43,617 nucleotides of DNA from an uncultured Limosilactobacillus sp. (GCA_944327195.1 CALVGV010000020.1:1-43617); one strand, 5' to 3'; shown: positions 26,385 through 34,604, counted from the stretch's first letter. Notes: generated by a model not told the origin, from the sequence alone. Numbers and translations are program-made.

Positions 26385-27470
26385 CTACTTGTGGGTTTCG
26401 AGGTACTTCACCGCGTCGCTGAAGGTCCGTACCGGAACCACCTTCATCCCCGGTGCCACCTTCTTGGCGGTTTCCTTGGCCAATTGGTAGTTGGTTTTAT
26501 GCTGCTCCTCGTACTTGAGCAGGGTCTTGGTTGGCTTGACGTAGGGGGCAAAGAAGATCGTCGCCCCGGCCTTGTGGGCGGCAACGACCTTCTTGTCGAT
26601 CCCGCCAATTTCGCCGACCTGGCCCTTGGCGTTGATCGTCCCGGTCCCGGCGATCTTGCGGCCGTGACGGAGGTCCTTGCCGCTGATTTGCTGGTAGACC
26701 TGGAGGGCAAACATCAAGCCGCCGGATGGTCCGCCGATCTGGCCGGGGTCAATCTTGACCTTGGTCTTGGTGGTGACCTTGACGTTGTCGGTCAAGACGA
26801 TCCCGATCCCGGCCTTGCCGGTGGTGGACAGCTTGACCAGCTTCTCGGTCGCCTGCTTCTTCTTGCCGTTGTGGAGGTAGGTGACGGTCAACTTCCTGCC
26901 GACCTTTTGGCTGGCAATGTACTTCTGGTAGCCAGCAGCGCTGGAGAAGTGGCGGCCGTTGACCGCGGTGATCGTGTCGCCGACCTTGATCTTCCCTTTA
27001 AAGCGCGAGTTCTTTTGCACCGAGAGGACGTAGATGCCGAGGTAGTGCTTGGTGTAAGCCTTGCCGGCCGCCTTGTAGGCAACGGCGATCGCCTCGTTGA
27101 TCGCGCTTTGCATGTAGAAGTTTTGCACCTTGGTGTAGGTCTTGTTCGACTGGCCCCCGGTGACCGACTCGGCCGACTCGATCGTCGTGTAGGGGGTCAG
27201 CTTGGCCCACAGCCAGGTGACCGGGTGGGCCTGCTGGAGGTAGACCGAGGTGATCATGTAGCTCCCCTTGGCCTTGTCCGGGTGGTTCTTGACGGTCACG
27301 TAGGCCTTGAGGTCGTCGGCCGTCCCCGGGCTCTCGATGTAGCTGTTCAGCGGCCAGAAGAGGGCCCAGGCGATGAAGGCCACCGCCGCGATCCCCCACA
27401 GGATCCGCCGCATGATTCGTTGATCTTGCTTGTTTTTCATTCCTTCTGGGCCGGGGTCCCCCCTCCCCAA
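26385..27470 (-). CDS. SepM/YlbL-like PDZ-Lon serine protease
   Basis: A 361-residue membrane-anchored protease. One N-terminal helix (RRILWGIAAVAFIAWALFW), a PDZ domain (about 150-215, FKGKIKVGDTITAVNGRHF) and a Lon-type S16 domain with nucleophile Ser in GPSGGLMFALQVY and Lys in GEIGGIDKKVVAAH form the Ser-Lys dyad. In Streptococcus mutans SepM matures the competence pheromone; that role here is only suggestive. The TTG at 27470 has AAAGGAG at 6-nt spacing. The ATG at 27440 sits directly against AAGGA and is the alternative start. Confidence 0.9.
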   Translation of the reverse strand: MGRGDPGPEGMKNKQDQRIMRRILWGIAAVAFIAWALFWPLNSYIESPGTADDLKAYVTVKNHPDKAKGSYMITSVYLQQAHPVTWLWAKLTPYTTIESAESVTGGQSNKTYTKVQNFYMQSAINEAIAVAYKAAGKAYTKHYLGIYVLSVQKNSRFKGKIKVGDTITAVNGRHFSSAAGYQKYIASQKVGRKLTVTYLHNGKKKQATEKLVKLSTTGKAGIGIVLTDNVKVTTKTKVKIDPGQIGGPSGGLMFALQVYQQISGKDLRHGRKIAGTGTINAKGQVGEIGGIDKKVVAAHKAGATIFFAPYVKPTKTLLKYEEQHKTNYQLAKETAKKVAPGMKVVPVRTFSDAVKYLETHK

Positions 27471-27488
27471 CCGCTGCTCCTTTCCGGT

Positions 27489-28007
27489 CTAGTGGCCTTG
27501 GTTGTGGGCGCTGATCCGGGCTTCCTCGCGCTCTTGCATCCGCTTCTTGAGGTCGGCCGAGATGTTACCCGGCAGGAGGGGATCAATGTCCCCACCGGCG
27601 CGGGCAACTTCCTTCAGCAGGCTGGAGGAAAGGTGCTGGTACTTCGGGTCGGCCAGCAAGAAGACGGTGTCCACCTGGTCGTCTAAGAACTGGTTCATCG
27701 CCGCGATGTCGCGCTCGTACTGGAAGTCGTTGGTGTTGCGCAGCCCGCGCAGGAGGTAGTCGGCGCCGATCTTGTTCATCAGGTCAACCGTCAGCCCGTT
27801 GGCGGTAATGACGGTGACGTTGTCGAAGCCGCTGGTGGCCTTCTTGACCTGGACCACCCGTTCCTCCACCGTGAAGAGCGGGTCCTTGGCGGCGTTGGTC
27901 ATCACCGCCACCGCCAGCTGGTCGAAGAGGGCCGCCCCCCGCCGGATCAGGTCGAGGTGGCCAAGGGTCAGGGGGTCAAAGCTCCCCGGAAAAACTGCAA
28001 CTTTCAT
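27489..28007 (-). CDS. coaD: Phosphopantetheine adenylyltransferase
   Basis: A 172-residue nucleotidyltransferase making dephospho-CoA from 4'-phosphopantetheine and ATP. The signature FPGSFDPLTLGHLDLIRR, LLRGLRNTNDFQYE and the LSSSLLKEVA (ISSTxxRE-type) motif are visible. Length normal. It starts 3 bp after rsmD, matching the conserved rsmD-coaD pair. Confidence 0.96.
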   Translation of the reverse strand: MKVAVFPGSFDPLTLGHLDLIRRGAALFDQLAVAVMTNAAKDPLFTVEERVVQVKKATSGFDNVTVITANGLTVDLMNKIGADYLLRGLRNTNDFQYERDIAAMNQFLDDQVDTVFLLADPKYQHLSSSLLKEVARAGGDIDPLLPGNISADLKKRMQEREEARISAHNQGH

Positions 28008-28010
28008 TGG

Positions 28011-28571
28011 TTAATTCCTCCCGTGATAGTGATAAATTGTCAAAACGGTAATCCCGTAGTCCTGGCGGCGGACCAGCTCGAAGCCGGGCAGGTCGGCCGG
28101 CAGGTTGGCCTCCTGGTTGGTCTCGGCCACGATCACCGCGCCAGGGTTTAGGAGGTCGAGGTCGGCCATCTGGTTGAGGTCGGCCACGATCTTTTGCTTG
28201 GCGTAGGGCGGGTCGAGGTAGACCAGGTCGAAGTGCTCGGCGTGGGCCGCCAGGAGCTTGAGCGCCTTTTGGGCGTCCTGCTTGTAGACGCGGAAGCGCT
28301 CCGGCTGCTTGGTGGTGGCGATGTTCTTCTTGATCGTCTTGATCGCCGCGTACTGGCGGTCGATCAAAACCGCCTCCGTGATCCCGCGACTGACCCCCTC
28401 GATGCTGAGGCCACCGCTGCCGGCGAAGAGGTCGAGGCTGACCCCGCCGTCGAAGTAGGGACCAATGATGTTAAAGAGGGCCTCCTTGACCTTGTCGGTG
28501 GTCGGCCGGGTGGCCATTCCGGGAACGGCGCTTAGCTTGCGCCCCCGGTACTCCCCTGCAACAACTCGCAT
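28011..28571 (-). CDS. rsmD: 16S rRNA (guanine(966)-N(2))-methyltransferase RsmD
   Basis: A 186-residue SAM-dependent methyltransferase acting on 16S rRNA of the small subunit. The N-terminal MRVVAGEYRGRKL, SAM-binding LDLFAGSGGLSIEG and catalytic YLDPPYA motifs are present, with family-typical length. It is 3 bp after ylbG and 3 bp before coaD, clearly co-transcribed. Confidence 0.95.
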   Translation of the reverse strand: MRVVAGEYRGRKLSAVPGMATRPTTDKVKEALFNIIGPYFDGGVSLDLFAGSGGLSIEGVSRGITEAVLIDRQYAAIKTIKKNIATTKQPERFRVYKQDAQKALKLLAAHAEHFDLVYLDPPYAKQKIVADLNQMADLDLLNPGAVIVAETNQEANLPADLPGFELVRRQDYGITVLTIYHYHGRN

Positions 28572-28574
28572 ATC

Positions 28575-28853
28575 TTAATCATCCTCATCTTGTGTCTTGT
28601 ACAGGCCAGTCGACTTCAGTTCCACCACTTCCGGATCGAGCGTCTGCCACGGCGACTGGCTGACGTGGCTGACGTTGCGGAGCTTTTCCAGCTCGGCGGT
28701 GACGGTCGCCACCTGGTCGGCCGCGACGTAGAGAATCACGTAGTGGAAGCGCCGCGAGACGTACTGGACCCGGCCGTAGTGGCGCAGGACGCGGACGACC
28801 CGGCGGCTGGTGATGGTAACCACCAGTTCCTGGCGCTTGGTTAACTCAAACAT
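28575..28853 (-). CDS. YlbG family protein (DUF2129, UPF0298)
   Basis: A 92-residue cytoplasmic protein of unknown function, conserved between ftsW and rsmD in Firmicutes. The core LRHYGRVQYVSRRFHYVILY matches the DUF2129 family. The ATG at 28853 follows GGGAG at 9-nt spacing; a TTG two codons earlier is less likely. It overlaps the ftsW stop by 8 bp, indicating coupling. It is often called a cell-division-linked protein only because of location. Confidence 0.9.
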   Translation of the reverse strand: MFELTKRQELVVTITSRRVVRVLRHYGRVQYVSRRFHYVILYVAADQVATVTAELEKLRNVSHVSQSPWQTLDPEVVELKSTGLYKTQDEDD

Positions 28854-30018
28854 TGGCAACCGCTCCCTTCAGGCCGTTCCGCTCGCGTTGCCGGCGACTG
28901 ACGTTCAACACCAGCCCGAGCGAGGCGCTCAAAACAATCATACTCGACCCCCCGTAGGAGATGAAGGGCAGGGTGACCCCGGTGATCGGCAAAAGGCCGG
29001 AAACGGCGCCGACGTTGAAGGCCGTTTCGACGCAGATGAAGGTTGCCACCCCGTAGCAGATCAAGCCCTCGTAGACGTTGTTGGTCCGGGCCCCGAGGAG
29101 GACCGCCCGGCAGATGATGATCGCTAGCAAAATCAGGATCAGGGCGACCGTCACGAAGCCGAGCTCCTCGGCGATCACCGCCAGGATGAAGTCGGTGTTG
29201 GGTTCCGGCAGGTAGCCCATCTTCTGGATGCTGTTCCCGAGGCCAACCCCGGTCAGCCCCCCGTTGCTGATCGCGTAGTAGGAATTGACCAGCTGGCTCC
29301 CGGCCCCGCTGGCGGTCCCGAAGGGGTTGAGGTAGGCAACGAAGCGGGCCACCTTGTAGCCACTGAGGTGGTTGGCCAGCCAGCTCGAGGCCATCGGCAG
29401 GCCGACGATGATCAGGCCAACGGCGGTCGCTAGGATGGTTGAGCCGACCTTCCACTGGGAGACCCCGGCGAGGAAGAGGACGAAGCAGATCACCACGTTG
29501 ATTGCCGCCCCCCCGGTGTCGGGTTGAACCAGGATCAAGGCGACGAAGAGGCCGCAAATGATGACCGGGTTCCACAACTTTCCGCGGTAGTAGTTTTCCG
29601 GGTACTCCTTGTAGGAGGTAAAAATGTGGGCCAGGTAGGTAATCAGGTAAAACTTGACGAACTCGGCCGGCTGGATGGAGATGACCCCGAGGTTGATCCA
29701 CCCCTGGGCCCCGTTGACCGAGGCCCCGAAGCCCTTGACGAAGAGGAGGGCCCCCAGCAAAAGGAGCATCCCGTCACGCAGGTAGGTCCGGTTGCGAAAC
29801 CACTCCAGGTTCATGTTGTAGACCAGAAAGGCCACCGCAAAGCCGATTAGGGCGTAGATGGTTTGCTTGATCAGGTAGGTGGTTGGCGAGCCACCGGTTT
29901 GCACCCGAATGACGGCGCTGGCCGAGTAGACCATTACCACCCCGATGCTACACAGGATCAGGTACGGCAGCAGGAGCCAGAAGTCAAACCGGCTCAGCTT
30001 GCGCATAAATTTTTGCAT
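28846..30018 (-). CDS. ftsW: Cell division protein FtsW (SEDS family)
   Basis: A polytopic SEDS peptidoglycan glycosyltransferase, about 390 residues with ten predicted membrane helices. Conserved features include YSASAV in the first loop, the FVKFYLITYLAH segment, GGAAINVVICFVLFLAGV, the GLGNSIQKMGYLPEPNTDFI loop and the C-terminal PITGVTLPFISYGGSSM. The ATG at 30018 is preferred; a GTG (30030) and a later ATG (30006) are alternatives. It heads the ftsW-ylbG-rsmD-coaD-protease operon. Confidence 0.94.
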   Translation of the reverse strand: MQKFMRKLSRFDFWLLLPYLILCSIGVVMVYSASAVIRVQTGGSPTTYLIKQTIYALIGFAVAFLVYNMNLEWFRNRTYLRDGMLLLLGALLFVKGFGASVNGAQGWINLGVISIQPAEFVKFYLITYLAHIFTSYKEYPENYYRGKLWNPVIICGLFVALILVQPDTGGAAINVVICFVLFLAGVSQWKVGSTILATAVGLIIVGLPMASSWLANHLSGYKVARFVAYLNPFGTASGAGSQLVNSYYAISNGGLTGVGLGNSIQKMGYLPEPNTDFILAVIAEELGFVTVALILILLAIIICRAVLLGARTNNVYEGLICYGVATFICVETAFNVGAVSGLLPITGVTLPFISYGGSSMIVLSASLGLVLNVSRRQRERNGLKGAVANV

Positions 30019-30055
30019 TGAATTCACCACTCAAAATGAAAATCGTCTACCCAAG

Positions 30056-30061
30056 ATTATA
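30056..30061 (-). promoter_or_regulatory. Perfect -10 box upstream of ftsW
   Basis: TATAAT (leftward) lies 38 nt before the ATG. At 17-nt spacing the -35 position reads GCGCGC, with no resemblance to consensus. The GC-rich repeat region begins just there. Confidence 0.5.
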
Positions 30062-30099
30062 CCGCAGGTTGGCTAATGGCGCGCGGTGGTTATAGAAAA

Positions 30100-30148
30100 C
30101 GGTGGAGGGCCTCCGCTCCGCGAAAATTGCGGGCCGTGACGATGGTGA
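30100..30148 (+). repeat. Half-copy of the structured repeat
   Basis: This 49-nt segment repeats the 5' half of the adjacent element (shared GGGCCTCCGCTCCGCGAA and CCGTGACGAT, offset 80 bp). Its last 25 nt (30124-30148) are a perfect inverted match to 30818-30842 in the distant copy. It lacks the terminal hairpins and so appears truncated or rearranged. Confidence 0.75.
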
Positions 30149-30187
30149 GGCCTCCGGGGAGTAGCTTCCGGGAGACTGGAACGGGGT

Positions 30188-30341
30188 GGGCCTCCGCTCC
30201 GCGAAGTGGGCGGGACCGTGACGATAGCGGGCACGACTTTGAGCCTCCTCCGGAGTCTCAAAGCTCGACCTTTCACTAGGCGGGAAACCCGCCAAGTGAA
30301 ATCTCGCTATCTTGGCCCACCCATTCGCTCCGCTCCGGCCC
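30188..30341 (+). repeat. Structured repeat element, left copy (three-way junction)
   Basis: A 154-nt segment folds by itself. Stems are GGGCC/GGCCC (30188-30192 with 30337-30341), GCGAA/TTCGC (30201-30205, 30324-30328), GTGGGC/GCCCAC (30206-30211, 30315-30320) and GATAGCG/CGCTATC (30223-30229, 30305-30311). The junction carries hairpin 1, CTTTGAG/CTCAAAG (30237-30263), and hairpin 2, 13 pairs around an A-A mismatch (30271-30301). TCCGCTCC is unpaired on both sides of the outer stem. The same fold occurs inverted at 30710-30857. It is unlike any RNA family I can name, and whether it acts as DNA or RNA is unknown. Confidence 0.8.
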
Positions 30342-30709
30342 GGCAGCGGTTGTGCGTACTAGTTACTGATTGTCAATTGGCACCAACGTCACACAAGTTA
30401 GCATGCTGCCAACCGCCAAAGGCAACTTTGTCATCACTTCAAGGAGCTCCAGGGCTAAAAAATGTCAAAATGCCTTTATTGGGACCAAGGACTACTAACA
30501 TCTCTTTAGTCAAAGCTGAGCAAAGTAAGACGACTAGTAACATGCTTTTCTTCCCGCTTCGAAGAACGATTAGATTCTATCGATATTGAGAAAGCCGCAA
30601 ACGTTGTATCTTACGTTTACTCAACTAATCGCTCAAACCACTACTTGTAAGCACTCATAGTGGTTGATGCCTTTTCACAAGCAGTTGCATTAGGAATGTT
30701 GCGTCGCCA
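30342..30709. other. Decayed AT-richer segment between the inverted repeats
   Basis: No intact gene is seen. Base composition is distinctly more AT-rich than the surroundings. One plus-strand frame stays open for about 47 codons (about 30508-30649), encoding FEERLDSIDIEKAANVV and STNRSNHYL before TAA. It has no start codon and a TAG immediately upstream, so it looks like the tail of a lost gene. No transposase motif was recognised. Confidence 0.5.
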
Positions 30710-30857
30710 GGGCCGGAGCGGAGGAAAATGCGGGCCAAGATGGTGAAATTTCACTTGGCGATTTATCGCCTAGTGAAAGGCCAAGCTTTGAGACCCGGAG
30801 GGGCTCAAAGTTGTGCCCACCATCGTCACGGCCCGCAATTTTCCGGAGCACCGGCCC
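30710..30857 (-). repeat. Structured repeat element, right copy (inverted)
   Basis: A 148-nt inverted copy of the left element. Stems are GGGCCGG/CCGGCCC (30710-30716, 30851-30857), GGAAAAT/ATTTTCC (30723-30729, 30838-30844), GCGGGCC/GGCCCGC (30730-30736, 30830-30836) and GATGGTG/CACCATC (30739-30745, 30818-30824). The two junction hairpins are at 30749-30778 and 30786-30810. Relative to the left copy, several pairs change on both sides so that pairing is kept, for example GATAGCG/CGCTATC versus GATGGTG/CACCATC, and GGCGGG/CCCGCC versus GGCGAT/ATCGCC. Confidence 0.8.
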
Positions 30858-30866
30858 CTCCACCAC

Positions 30867-30903
30867 CCCAAAACGCAAACAAGGCCGGGTTCCCCCAGCC
30901 TTG
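30867..30903 (-). terminator. Terminator after typA
   Basis: A 10-bp stem (30880-30889 with 30894-30903, one G-U) is followed leftward by GTTTGCGTTTTGG. It lies 13 nt after the typA stop and just outside the right structured repeat. Confidence 0.7.
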
Positions 30904-30916
30904 TTGCTTGATTTAA

Positions 30917-32761
30917 TTACTTGCTTTGCGCTTGCTTGCGGCGCTTTGCGGCCTTTTCCCGGGCGTTGGTGTTCAGGATTTGCTTGCGCAGGCGAATGTT
31001 TTGCGGCGTGATTTCGCAGTATTCGTCGTCGTTCAAGAATTCCAGCGATTCTTCAAGGGAAAGGTGGGTTGGCGTCTTGATCCGCGCCATTTCGTCGGAC
31101 CCGGCGGCCCGGACGTTGGTCAGGTTCTTCCCCTTGGTGATGTTAACCGTGATGTCGTTCTCCCGGCTGTTTTCCCCAACGATCATCCCTTCGTAGACTT
31201 CCGTCCCCGGGTCGATCAGCAGGGTCCCGCGGGATTCGATCCCCATCATGGCGTAGGTCGTCGCCTTGCCGGCGTTCATCGAAACCAGAGTCCCCTTTTG
31301 GCGACCCGGGTTCCAGTTCTTGATTACCGGAGCGTACTTTTCAAAGGTGTGGTTCATGATCCCGTACCCGCGGGTCAGGGACATGAATTCGGTGGAGTAA
31401 CCGATCAGGCCCCGTGACGGCACGAGGTAGATCAGCCGGGTTTGGCCGTTGTCGGTCTGCTCCATGTTTTGCATTTCACCCTTGCGCTTGTTGAGCGAGT
31501 CGATTACCGAACCGGTGTATTCGTCCGGGGTGTCAACTTGCACTTCTTCAAACGGTTCGCATTCCACGCCGTCGATTTCGCGGTAGATAACCTGCGGCCG
31601 GGAAACCGCCAGTTCGTAACCTTCGCGCCGCATCGTTTCGATCAGGATCGAGAGGTGGAGTTCCCCCCGGCCGGAAACGGTCCAGGCACCCGGGTCGTCG
31701 GTGTCGTCAACCCGCAGGGAAACGTCGGTGTGCAGTTCGGAGCGCAGGCGGGTTTCCAGTTGGCGGGAAGTTACGAAGTCCCCTTCGCGACCGGCAAACG
31801 GCGAGTCGTTGGTGCGGAAGGTCATTTGCAGGGTCGGCGGGTCGATCCGCAGCGGGGTCAGTGCCTCTGGGTGGTCCGGATCAGCGACGGTTTCACCGAC
31901 GTTGATGTCCTCCATCCCGGAAACGGCAATCAGGTCACCGGCTTGGGCTTCCTGAATTTCCTCGCGCTTGAGCCCGAAGAACCCGAAGAGCTTGGTAACG
32001 CGGAAGTTCTTCTTGGAACCATCGAGCTTGAGCAGGGTTACCTGGTCGCCGACCTTGATCTTCCCACGAACCACTCGGCCGATCCCGATCCGGCCAACGA
32101 AGTCGTTGTAGTCGAGGATGGCCACTTGGAACTGGAGCGGTTCGTCGGAGTTGTCCTCCGGGGCCGGGATCGTCTTGACAATCGTGTCGAAGAGCGGCTT
32201 CATCGTGTGTTCCTGGGTGGCGATGTCGGAGTCGTAACTGGAAGTCCCGTTCATGGCCGAAGCGTAGATTACCGGGAAGTCGAGTTGGTCTTCGTCGGCA
32301 CCGAGTTCGATGAAGAGGTCGAGCACTTCGTCAACTACTTCTTCCGGCCGGGCCCCCTTGCGGTCAACCTTGTTGATGACCACGATCGGAACCAGGTGTT
32401 GTTCGAGGGCCTTCTTGAGCACGAAGCGGGTTTGCGGCATCGTCCCTTCAAAGGCGTCGACCACCAGCAACACCCCGTCGACCATCTTCATAACCCGTTC
32501 CACTTCCCCACCGAAGTCGGCGTGGCCCGGGGTGTCGAGGATGTTGATTTGGTACTTGCCGTACTTCACGGCCGTGTTCTTGGAGAGGATCGTGATCCCC
32601 CGTTCCCGTTCAATGGCGTTGGTGTCCATTGCCCGGTCTTGAATGTCAAAGTGTTCCGGCAGGGTGTCGGATTGCTTAAGCATTTCGTTAACCAGGGTCG
32701 TCTTCCCGTGGTCGACGTGGGCAATGATCGCAATGTTTCGGATGTCGTCACGCGCAGTCAA
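30917..32761 (-). CDS. typA: GTP-binding protein TypA/BipA
   Basis: A 614-residue ribosome-associated translational GTPase involved in stress and cold adaptation and 50S assembly. G motifs [22 protein letters not shown] and NKVD are present, as are the EF-G-like domains and the BipA-specific C-terminus ([21 protein letters not shown]). Start: homologues begin close to [17 protein letters not shown], and the TTG at 32761 has AAAGGAAG about 10 nt upstream. The ATG at 32806 adds 15 unrelated residues and lacks a site. No independent promoter is obvious. Confidence 0.95.
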   Translation of the reverse strand: MTARDDIRNIAIIAHVDHGKTTLVNEMLKQSDTLPEHFDIQDRAMDTNAIERERGITILSKNTAVKYGKYQINILDTPGHADFGGEVERVMKMVDGVLLVVDAFEGTMPQTRFVLKKALEQHLVPIVVINKVDRKGARPEEVVDEVLDLFIELGADEDQLDFPVIYASAMNGTSSYDSDIATQEHTMKPLFDTIVKTIPAPEDNSDEPLQFQVAILDYNDFVGRIGIGRVVRGKIKVGDQVTLLKLDGSKKNFRVTKLFGFFGLKREEIQEAQAGDLIAVSGMEDINVGETVADPDHPEALTPLRIDPPTLQMTFRTNDSPFAGREGDFVTSRQLETRLRSELHTDVSLRVDDTDDPGAWTVSGRGELHLSILIETMRREGYELAVSRPQVIYREIDGVECEPFEEVQVDTPDEYTGSVIDSLNKRKGEMQNMEQTDNGQTRLIYLVPSRGLIGYSTEFMSLTRGYGIMNHTFEKYAPVIKNWNPGRQKGTLVSMNAGKATTYAMMGIESRGTLLIDPGTEVYEGMIVGENSRENDITVNITKGKNLTNVRAAGSDEMARIKTPTHLSLEESLEFLNDDEYCEITPQNIRLRKQILNTNAREKAAKRRKQAQSK

Positions 32762-32805
32762 TGTCTGATTCTTCCTTTCTTCTCTTTCCAGCGGCAAGCT
32801 CTTCA

Positions 32806-32834
32806 TAAAAAAACTGTGACCGGTGCGTCACAGT
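32806..32834 (-). terminator. Terminator or attenuator between IMPase gene and typA
   Basis: A perfect 8-bp stem ACTGTGAC/GTCACAGT (32813-32820 with 32827-32834) with a 6-nt loop is followed leftward by seven Ts. It ends only 45 nt before the typA start with no clear promoter between, so it may regulate readthrough. Confidence 0.75.
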
Positions 32835-32841
32835 CAGTCGG

Positions 32842-33606
32842 CTAATTAACAAGGGCGGCAACCTCGGCCGCGACTTGCTTGGTCGCTACTAATACAAGGT
32901 TAGATGATAACACATCTACTTGGGGGGCGTCAATTGATTTCACCGCCAAGCCGAGGCCCTCCGCCAGGGCCCGGCCGGCCGCCAGGTCCCAGGGCATCAG
33001 GTTGGACAGGTAGAGGCCCAGTTGCCCCTTGAGGACGCGGACGATTTCGATCCCGGCGCTGCCGTAGAGGCGGAGGCTGCTAGCCTGGGCCACCACCTCG
33101 CGCAGGCCCGGGTAACCCGCGCCGAGCAAGGAGGCCGAGACGTCAACCAGCGAGTCGCGGAGGTTGCGGTTAGCCGGTTCCGGCAGGCGGTCGTCGTTGC
33201 ACCAGACGCCGACTTCCGGGCCACCGTGGTAGAGCTTGCCGGCCATCACGTCCATGATATAGCCAAGCTTGGGCTGGCCGTCAACGTAGTAGGCCAGCAT
33301 GATCGCGAAGTCGTCTCGCTGCTTGACGAAGTTGAGGGTGCCGTCGATCGGGTCGACGATGAAGAGCGGGCCGGCCGGGTCGGTCACCGCGTCGCCAAAG
33401 CCCTCCTCGCTGATGATCTGGGCGGCCGGCTGGAGGGCCCGCAGTTTGCTGGTGAGGTAGCGCTCGTTGTTCTTGTCAACGGTCGTCACCAGGTCGTTGA
33501 AACTGGACTTGGTAGCAACGCGGAAGTCCGCGGCCGCCATCTGGTCAAGGGTTCGCTGGCGGGTTTCCCACATCAATGCCTGCAGTTCTTGGTCTAAGTT
33601 TGCCAT
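32842..33606 (-). CDS. Inositol monophosphatase family protein
   Basis: A 254-residue Mg-dependent, Li-sensitive phosphatase fold (IMPase/SuhB/FBPase class). The metal/substrate motifs IISEEGFG, VDPIDGTLNFV and the C-terminal MPWDLAAGRALAEGLGL are all visible. The in-vivo substrate is uncertain (inositol phosphate, NADP or other sugar phosphates in relatives). It follows the UPF0223 gene by 15 bp, the usual Bacillales/Lactobacillales UPF0223-IMPase-typA order. Confidence 0.92.
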   Translation of the reverse strand: MANLDQELQALMWETRQRTLDQMAAADFRVATKSSFNDLVTTVDKNNERYLTSKLRALQPAAQIISEEGFGDAVTDPAGPLFIVDPIDGTLNFVKQRDDFAIMLAYYVDGQPKLGYIMDVMAGKLYHGGPEVGVWCNDDRLPEPANRNLRDSLVDVSASLLGAGYPGLREVVAQASSLRLYGSAGIEIVRVLKGQLGLYLSNLMPWDLAAGRALAEGLGLAVKSIDAPQVDVLSSNLVLVATKQVAAEVAALVN

Positions 33607-33621
33607 CGTCTCACCCCCTGC

Positions 33622-33897
33622 CTAGCCGATTTGCACCGTGCCGCTACCAACGGCAGTTGCCGCCTTGACGACCTCGTAGAGCTGGTAGCCGCTGGCCGCA
33701 AAGAAGGCCTTGCCGACCTGCTTTTCCTCGCCCTTGCTTGGCACCACCTGCTTGAAGGCGCGGTACTTGCTCAAAACATCTTTGGCATCGACCCCACCCT
33801 CGTAGGCGGCCTCAACGGTGTTCAAAAAGGCAACCACCGCTTCGATTTCCGGCGTCGACCAGCTAGGATCGAGTGGGTATGCGTAATTATCACCCAT
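33622..33897 (-). CDS. UPF0223 family protein (YktA-like)
   Basis: A 91-residue cytoplasmic helical protein of unknown function. The motifs YAYPLDPSWSTPEIEAVVAF and FKQVVPSKGEEKQVGKAF are characteristic of UPF0223, which is found beside inositol monophosphatase-like genes. The ATG follows AGGGAG at 8-nt spacing. It heads the UPF0223-IMPase(-typA) transcript, divergent from def. Confidence 0.92.
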   Translation of the reverse strand: MGDNYAYPLDPSWSTPEIEAVVAFLNTVEAAYEGGVDAKDVLSKYRAFKQVVPSKGEEKQVGKAFFAASGYQLYEVVKAATAVGSGTVQIG

Positions 33898-33933
33898 GTT
33901 AAGCGCTCCCTTCGCGTTTTTCCAATTGTTCCT

Positions 33934-33942
33934 ATTTTACCA
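33934..33942 (-). promoter_or_regulatory. Extended -10 promoter for UPF0223-IMPase
   Basis: TGGTAAAAT (leftward) is an extended -10 element 37 nt before the UPF0223 ATG. A TTGACC lies only 9 nt further upstream, too close to act as its -35. Confidence 0.45.
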
Positions 33943-33967
33943 TTTTTGGGTCAACGGCGGGAAAGAT

Positions 33968-33995
33968 TTGGGTGGCAATGATTCTGTGATACACT
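33968..33995 (+). promoter_or_regulatory. def promoter
   Basis: TTGGGT, 16 nt and TACACT preceded by TGA (extended -10), 37 nt before the GTG start of def. It is divergent from the UPF0223 promoter. Confidence 0.55.
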
Positions 33996-34032
33996 AGGTT
34001 GGAATAGATCTTTAATGATGGAGGAAGAAAAA

Positions 34033-34593
34033 GTGTTTTTAATGAAGGATATTACCCGCGACGGCAACCCGGTCCTCCGCAAGCGGGCGGCCAAGGTGGA
34101 ATTTCCCCTTTCGGCCGAAGACCGTGAACTGGCCCGCAAGCTGATGGAATACCTCGAAGTCAGCCAGGACCCGGAACTGTGTGAAAAGTACGGCCTCCGC
34201 GCCGGGGTCGGCCTGGCCGCCCCGCAGGTGGGCGTGTCCAAGCAGATGGCCTCGGTGCTGGTGCCGGCCGAAGAAGAGGGCGGTAAGCCGGTCTTCAAGG
34301 ACGTGATCATCAACCCGGTGATCGTCAGCGAATCGGTTCAGTACGGGGCCCTGACCGAGGGGGAAGGCTGCCTCTCGGTTGACGAGGACATCCCGGGCTA
34401 CGTGCCGCGCCACGACCGGATCACCCTCAAGTACACCGACGTTGACGGCCAGGAACACAAGGTGCGGCTCAAGCACTACCCGGCGATCGTTTGCCAACAC
34501 GAAATCGACCACCTCAAGGGCGTGCTCTTCTACGACCACATCAACAAGAAGGCCCCGTTCGAGGCCCCGGAAGGCACCGTGATGTTCAGCTAA
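34033..34593 (+). CDS. def: Peptide deformylase
   Basis: A 186-residue metalloenzyme removing the N-formyl group from nascent proteins. The three family motifs are intact: [14 protein letters not shown] and HEIDHLKG. Its type II insertion ([11 protein letters not shown] and the AEEEGGKP loop) is typical of Gram-positives. The GTG at 34033 has GGAGG 8 nt upstream. The two ATGs at 34015 and 34018 precede or overlap that ribosome-binding site, and the later ATG (34042) is too distant. Monocistronic, with promoter and terminator. Confidence 0.95.
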   Translation: MFLMKDITRDGNPVLRKRAAKVEFPLSAEDRELARKLMEYLEVSQDPELCEKYGLRAGVGLAAPQVGVSKQMASVLVPAEEEGGKPVFKDVIINPVIVSESVQYGALTEGEGCLSVDEDIPGYVPRHDRITLKYTDVDGQEHKVRLKHYPAIVCQHEIDHLKGVLFYDHINKKAPFEAPEGTVMFS

Positions 34594-34604
34594 TTCTAAC
34601 GACA

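Noticed and set aside
30206..30589. 127-codon plus-strand frame across the repeat and remnant
   Set aside because: It begins inside the structured element and has no start signal or recognisable domain. The frame is probably open by chance.
32762..32806. ATG start for typA at 32806
   Set aside because: It has no ribosome-binding site and adds residues not found in TypA proteins; the TTG at 32761 fits both criteria.
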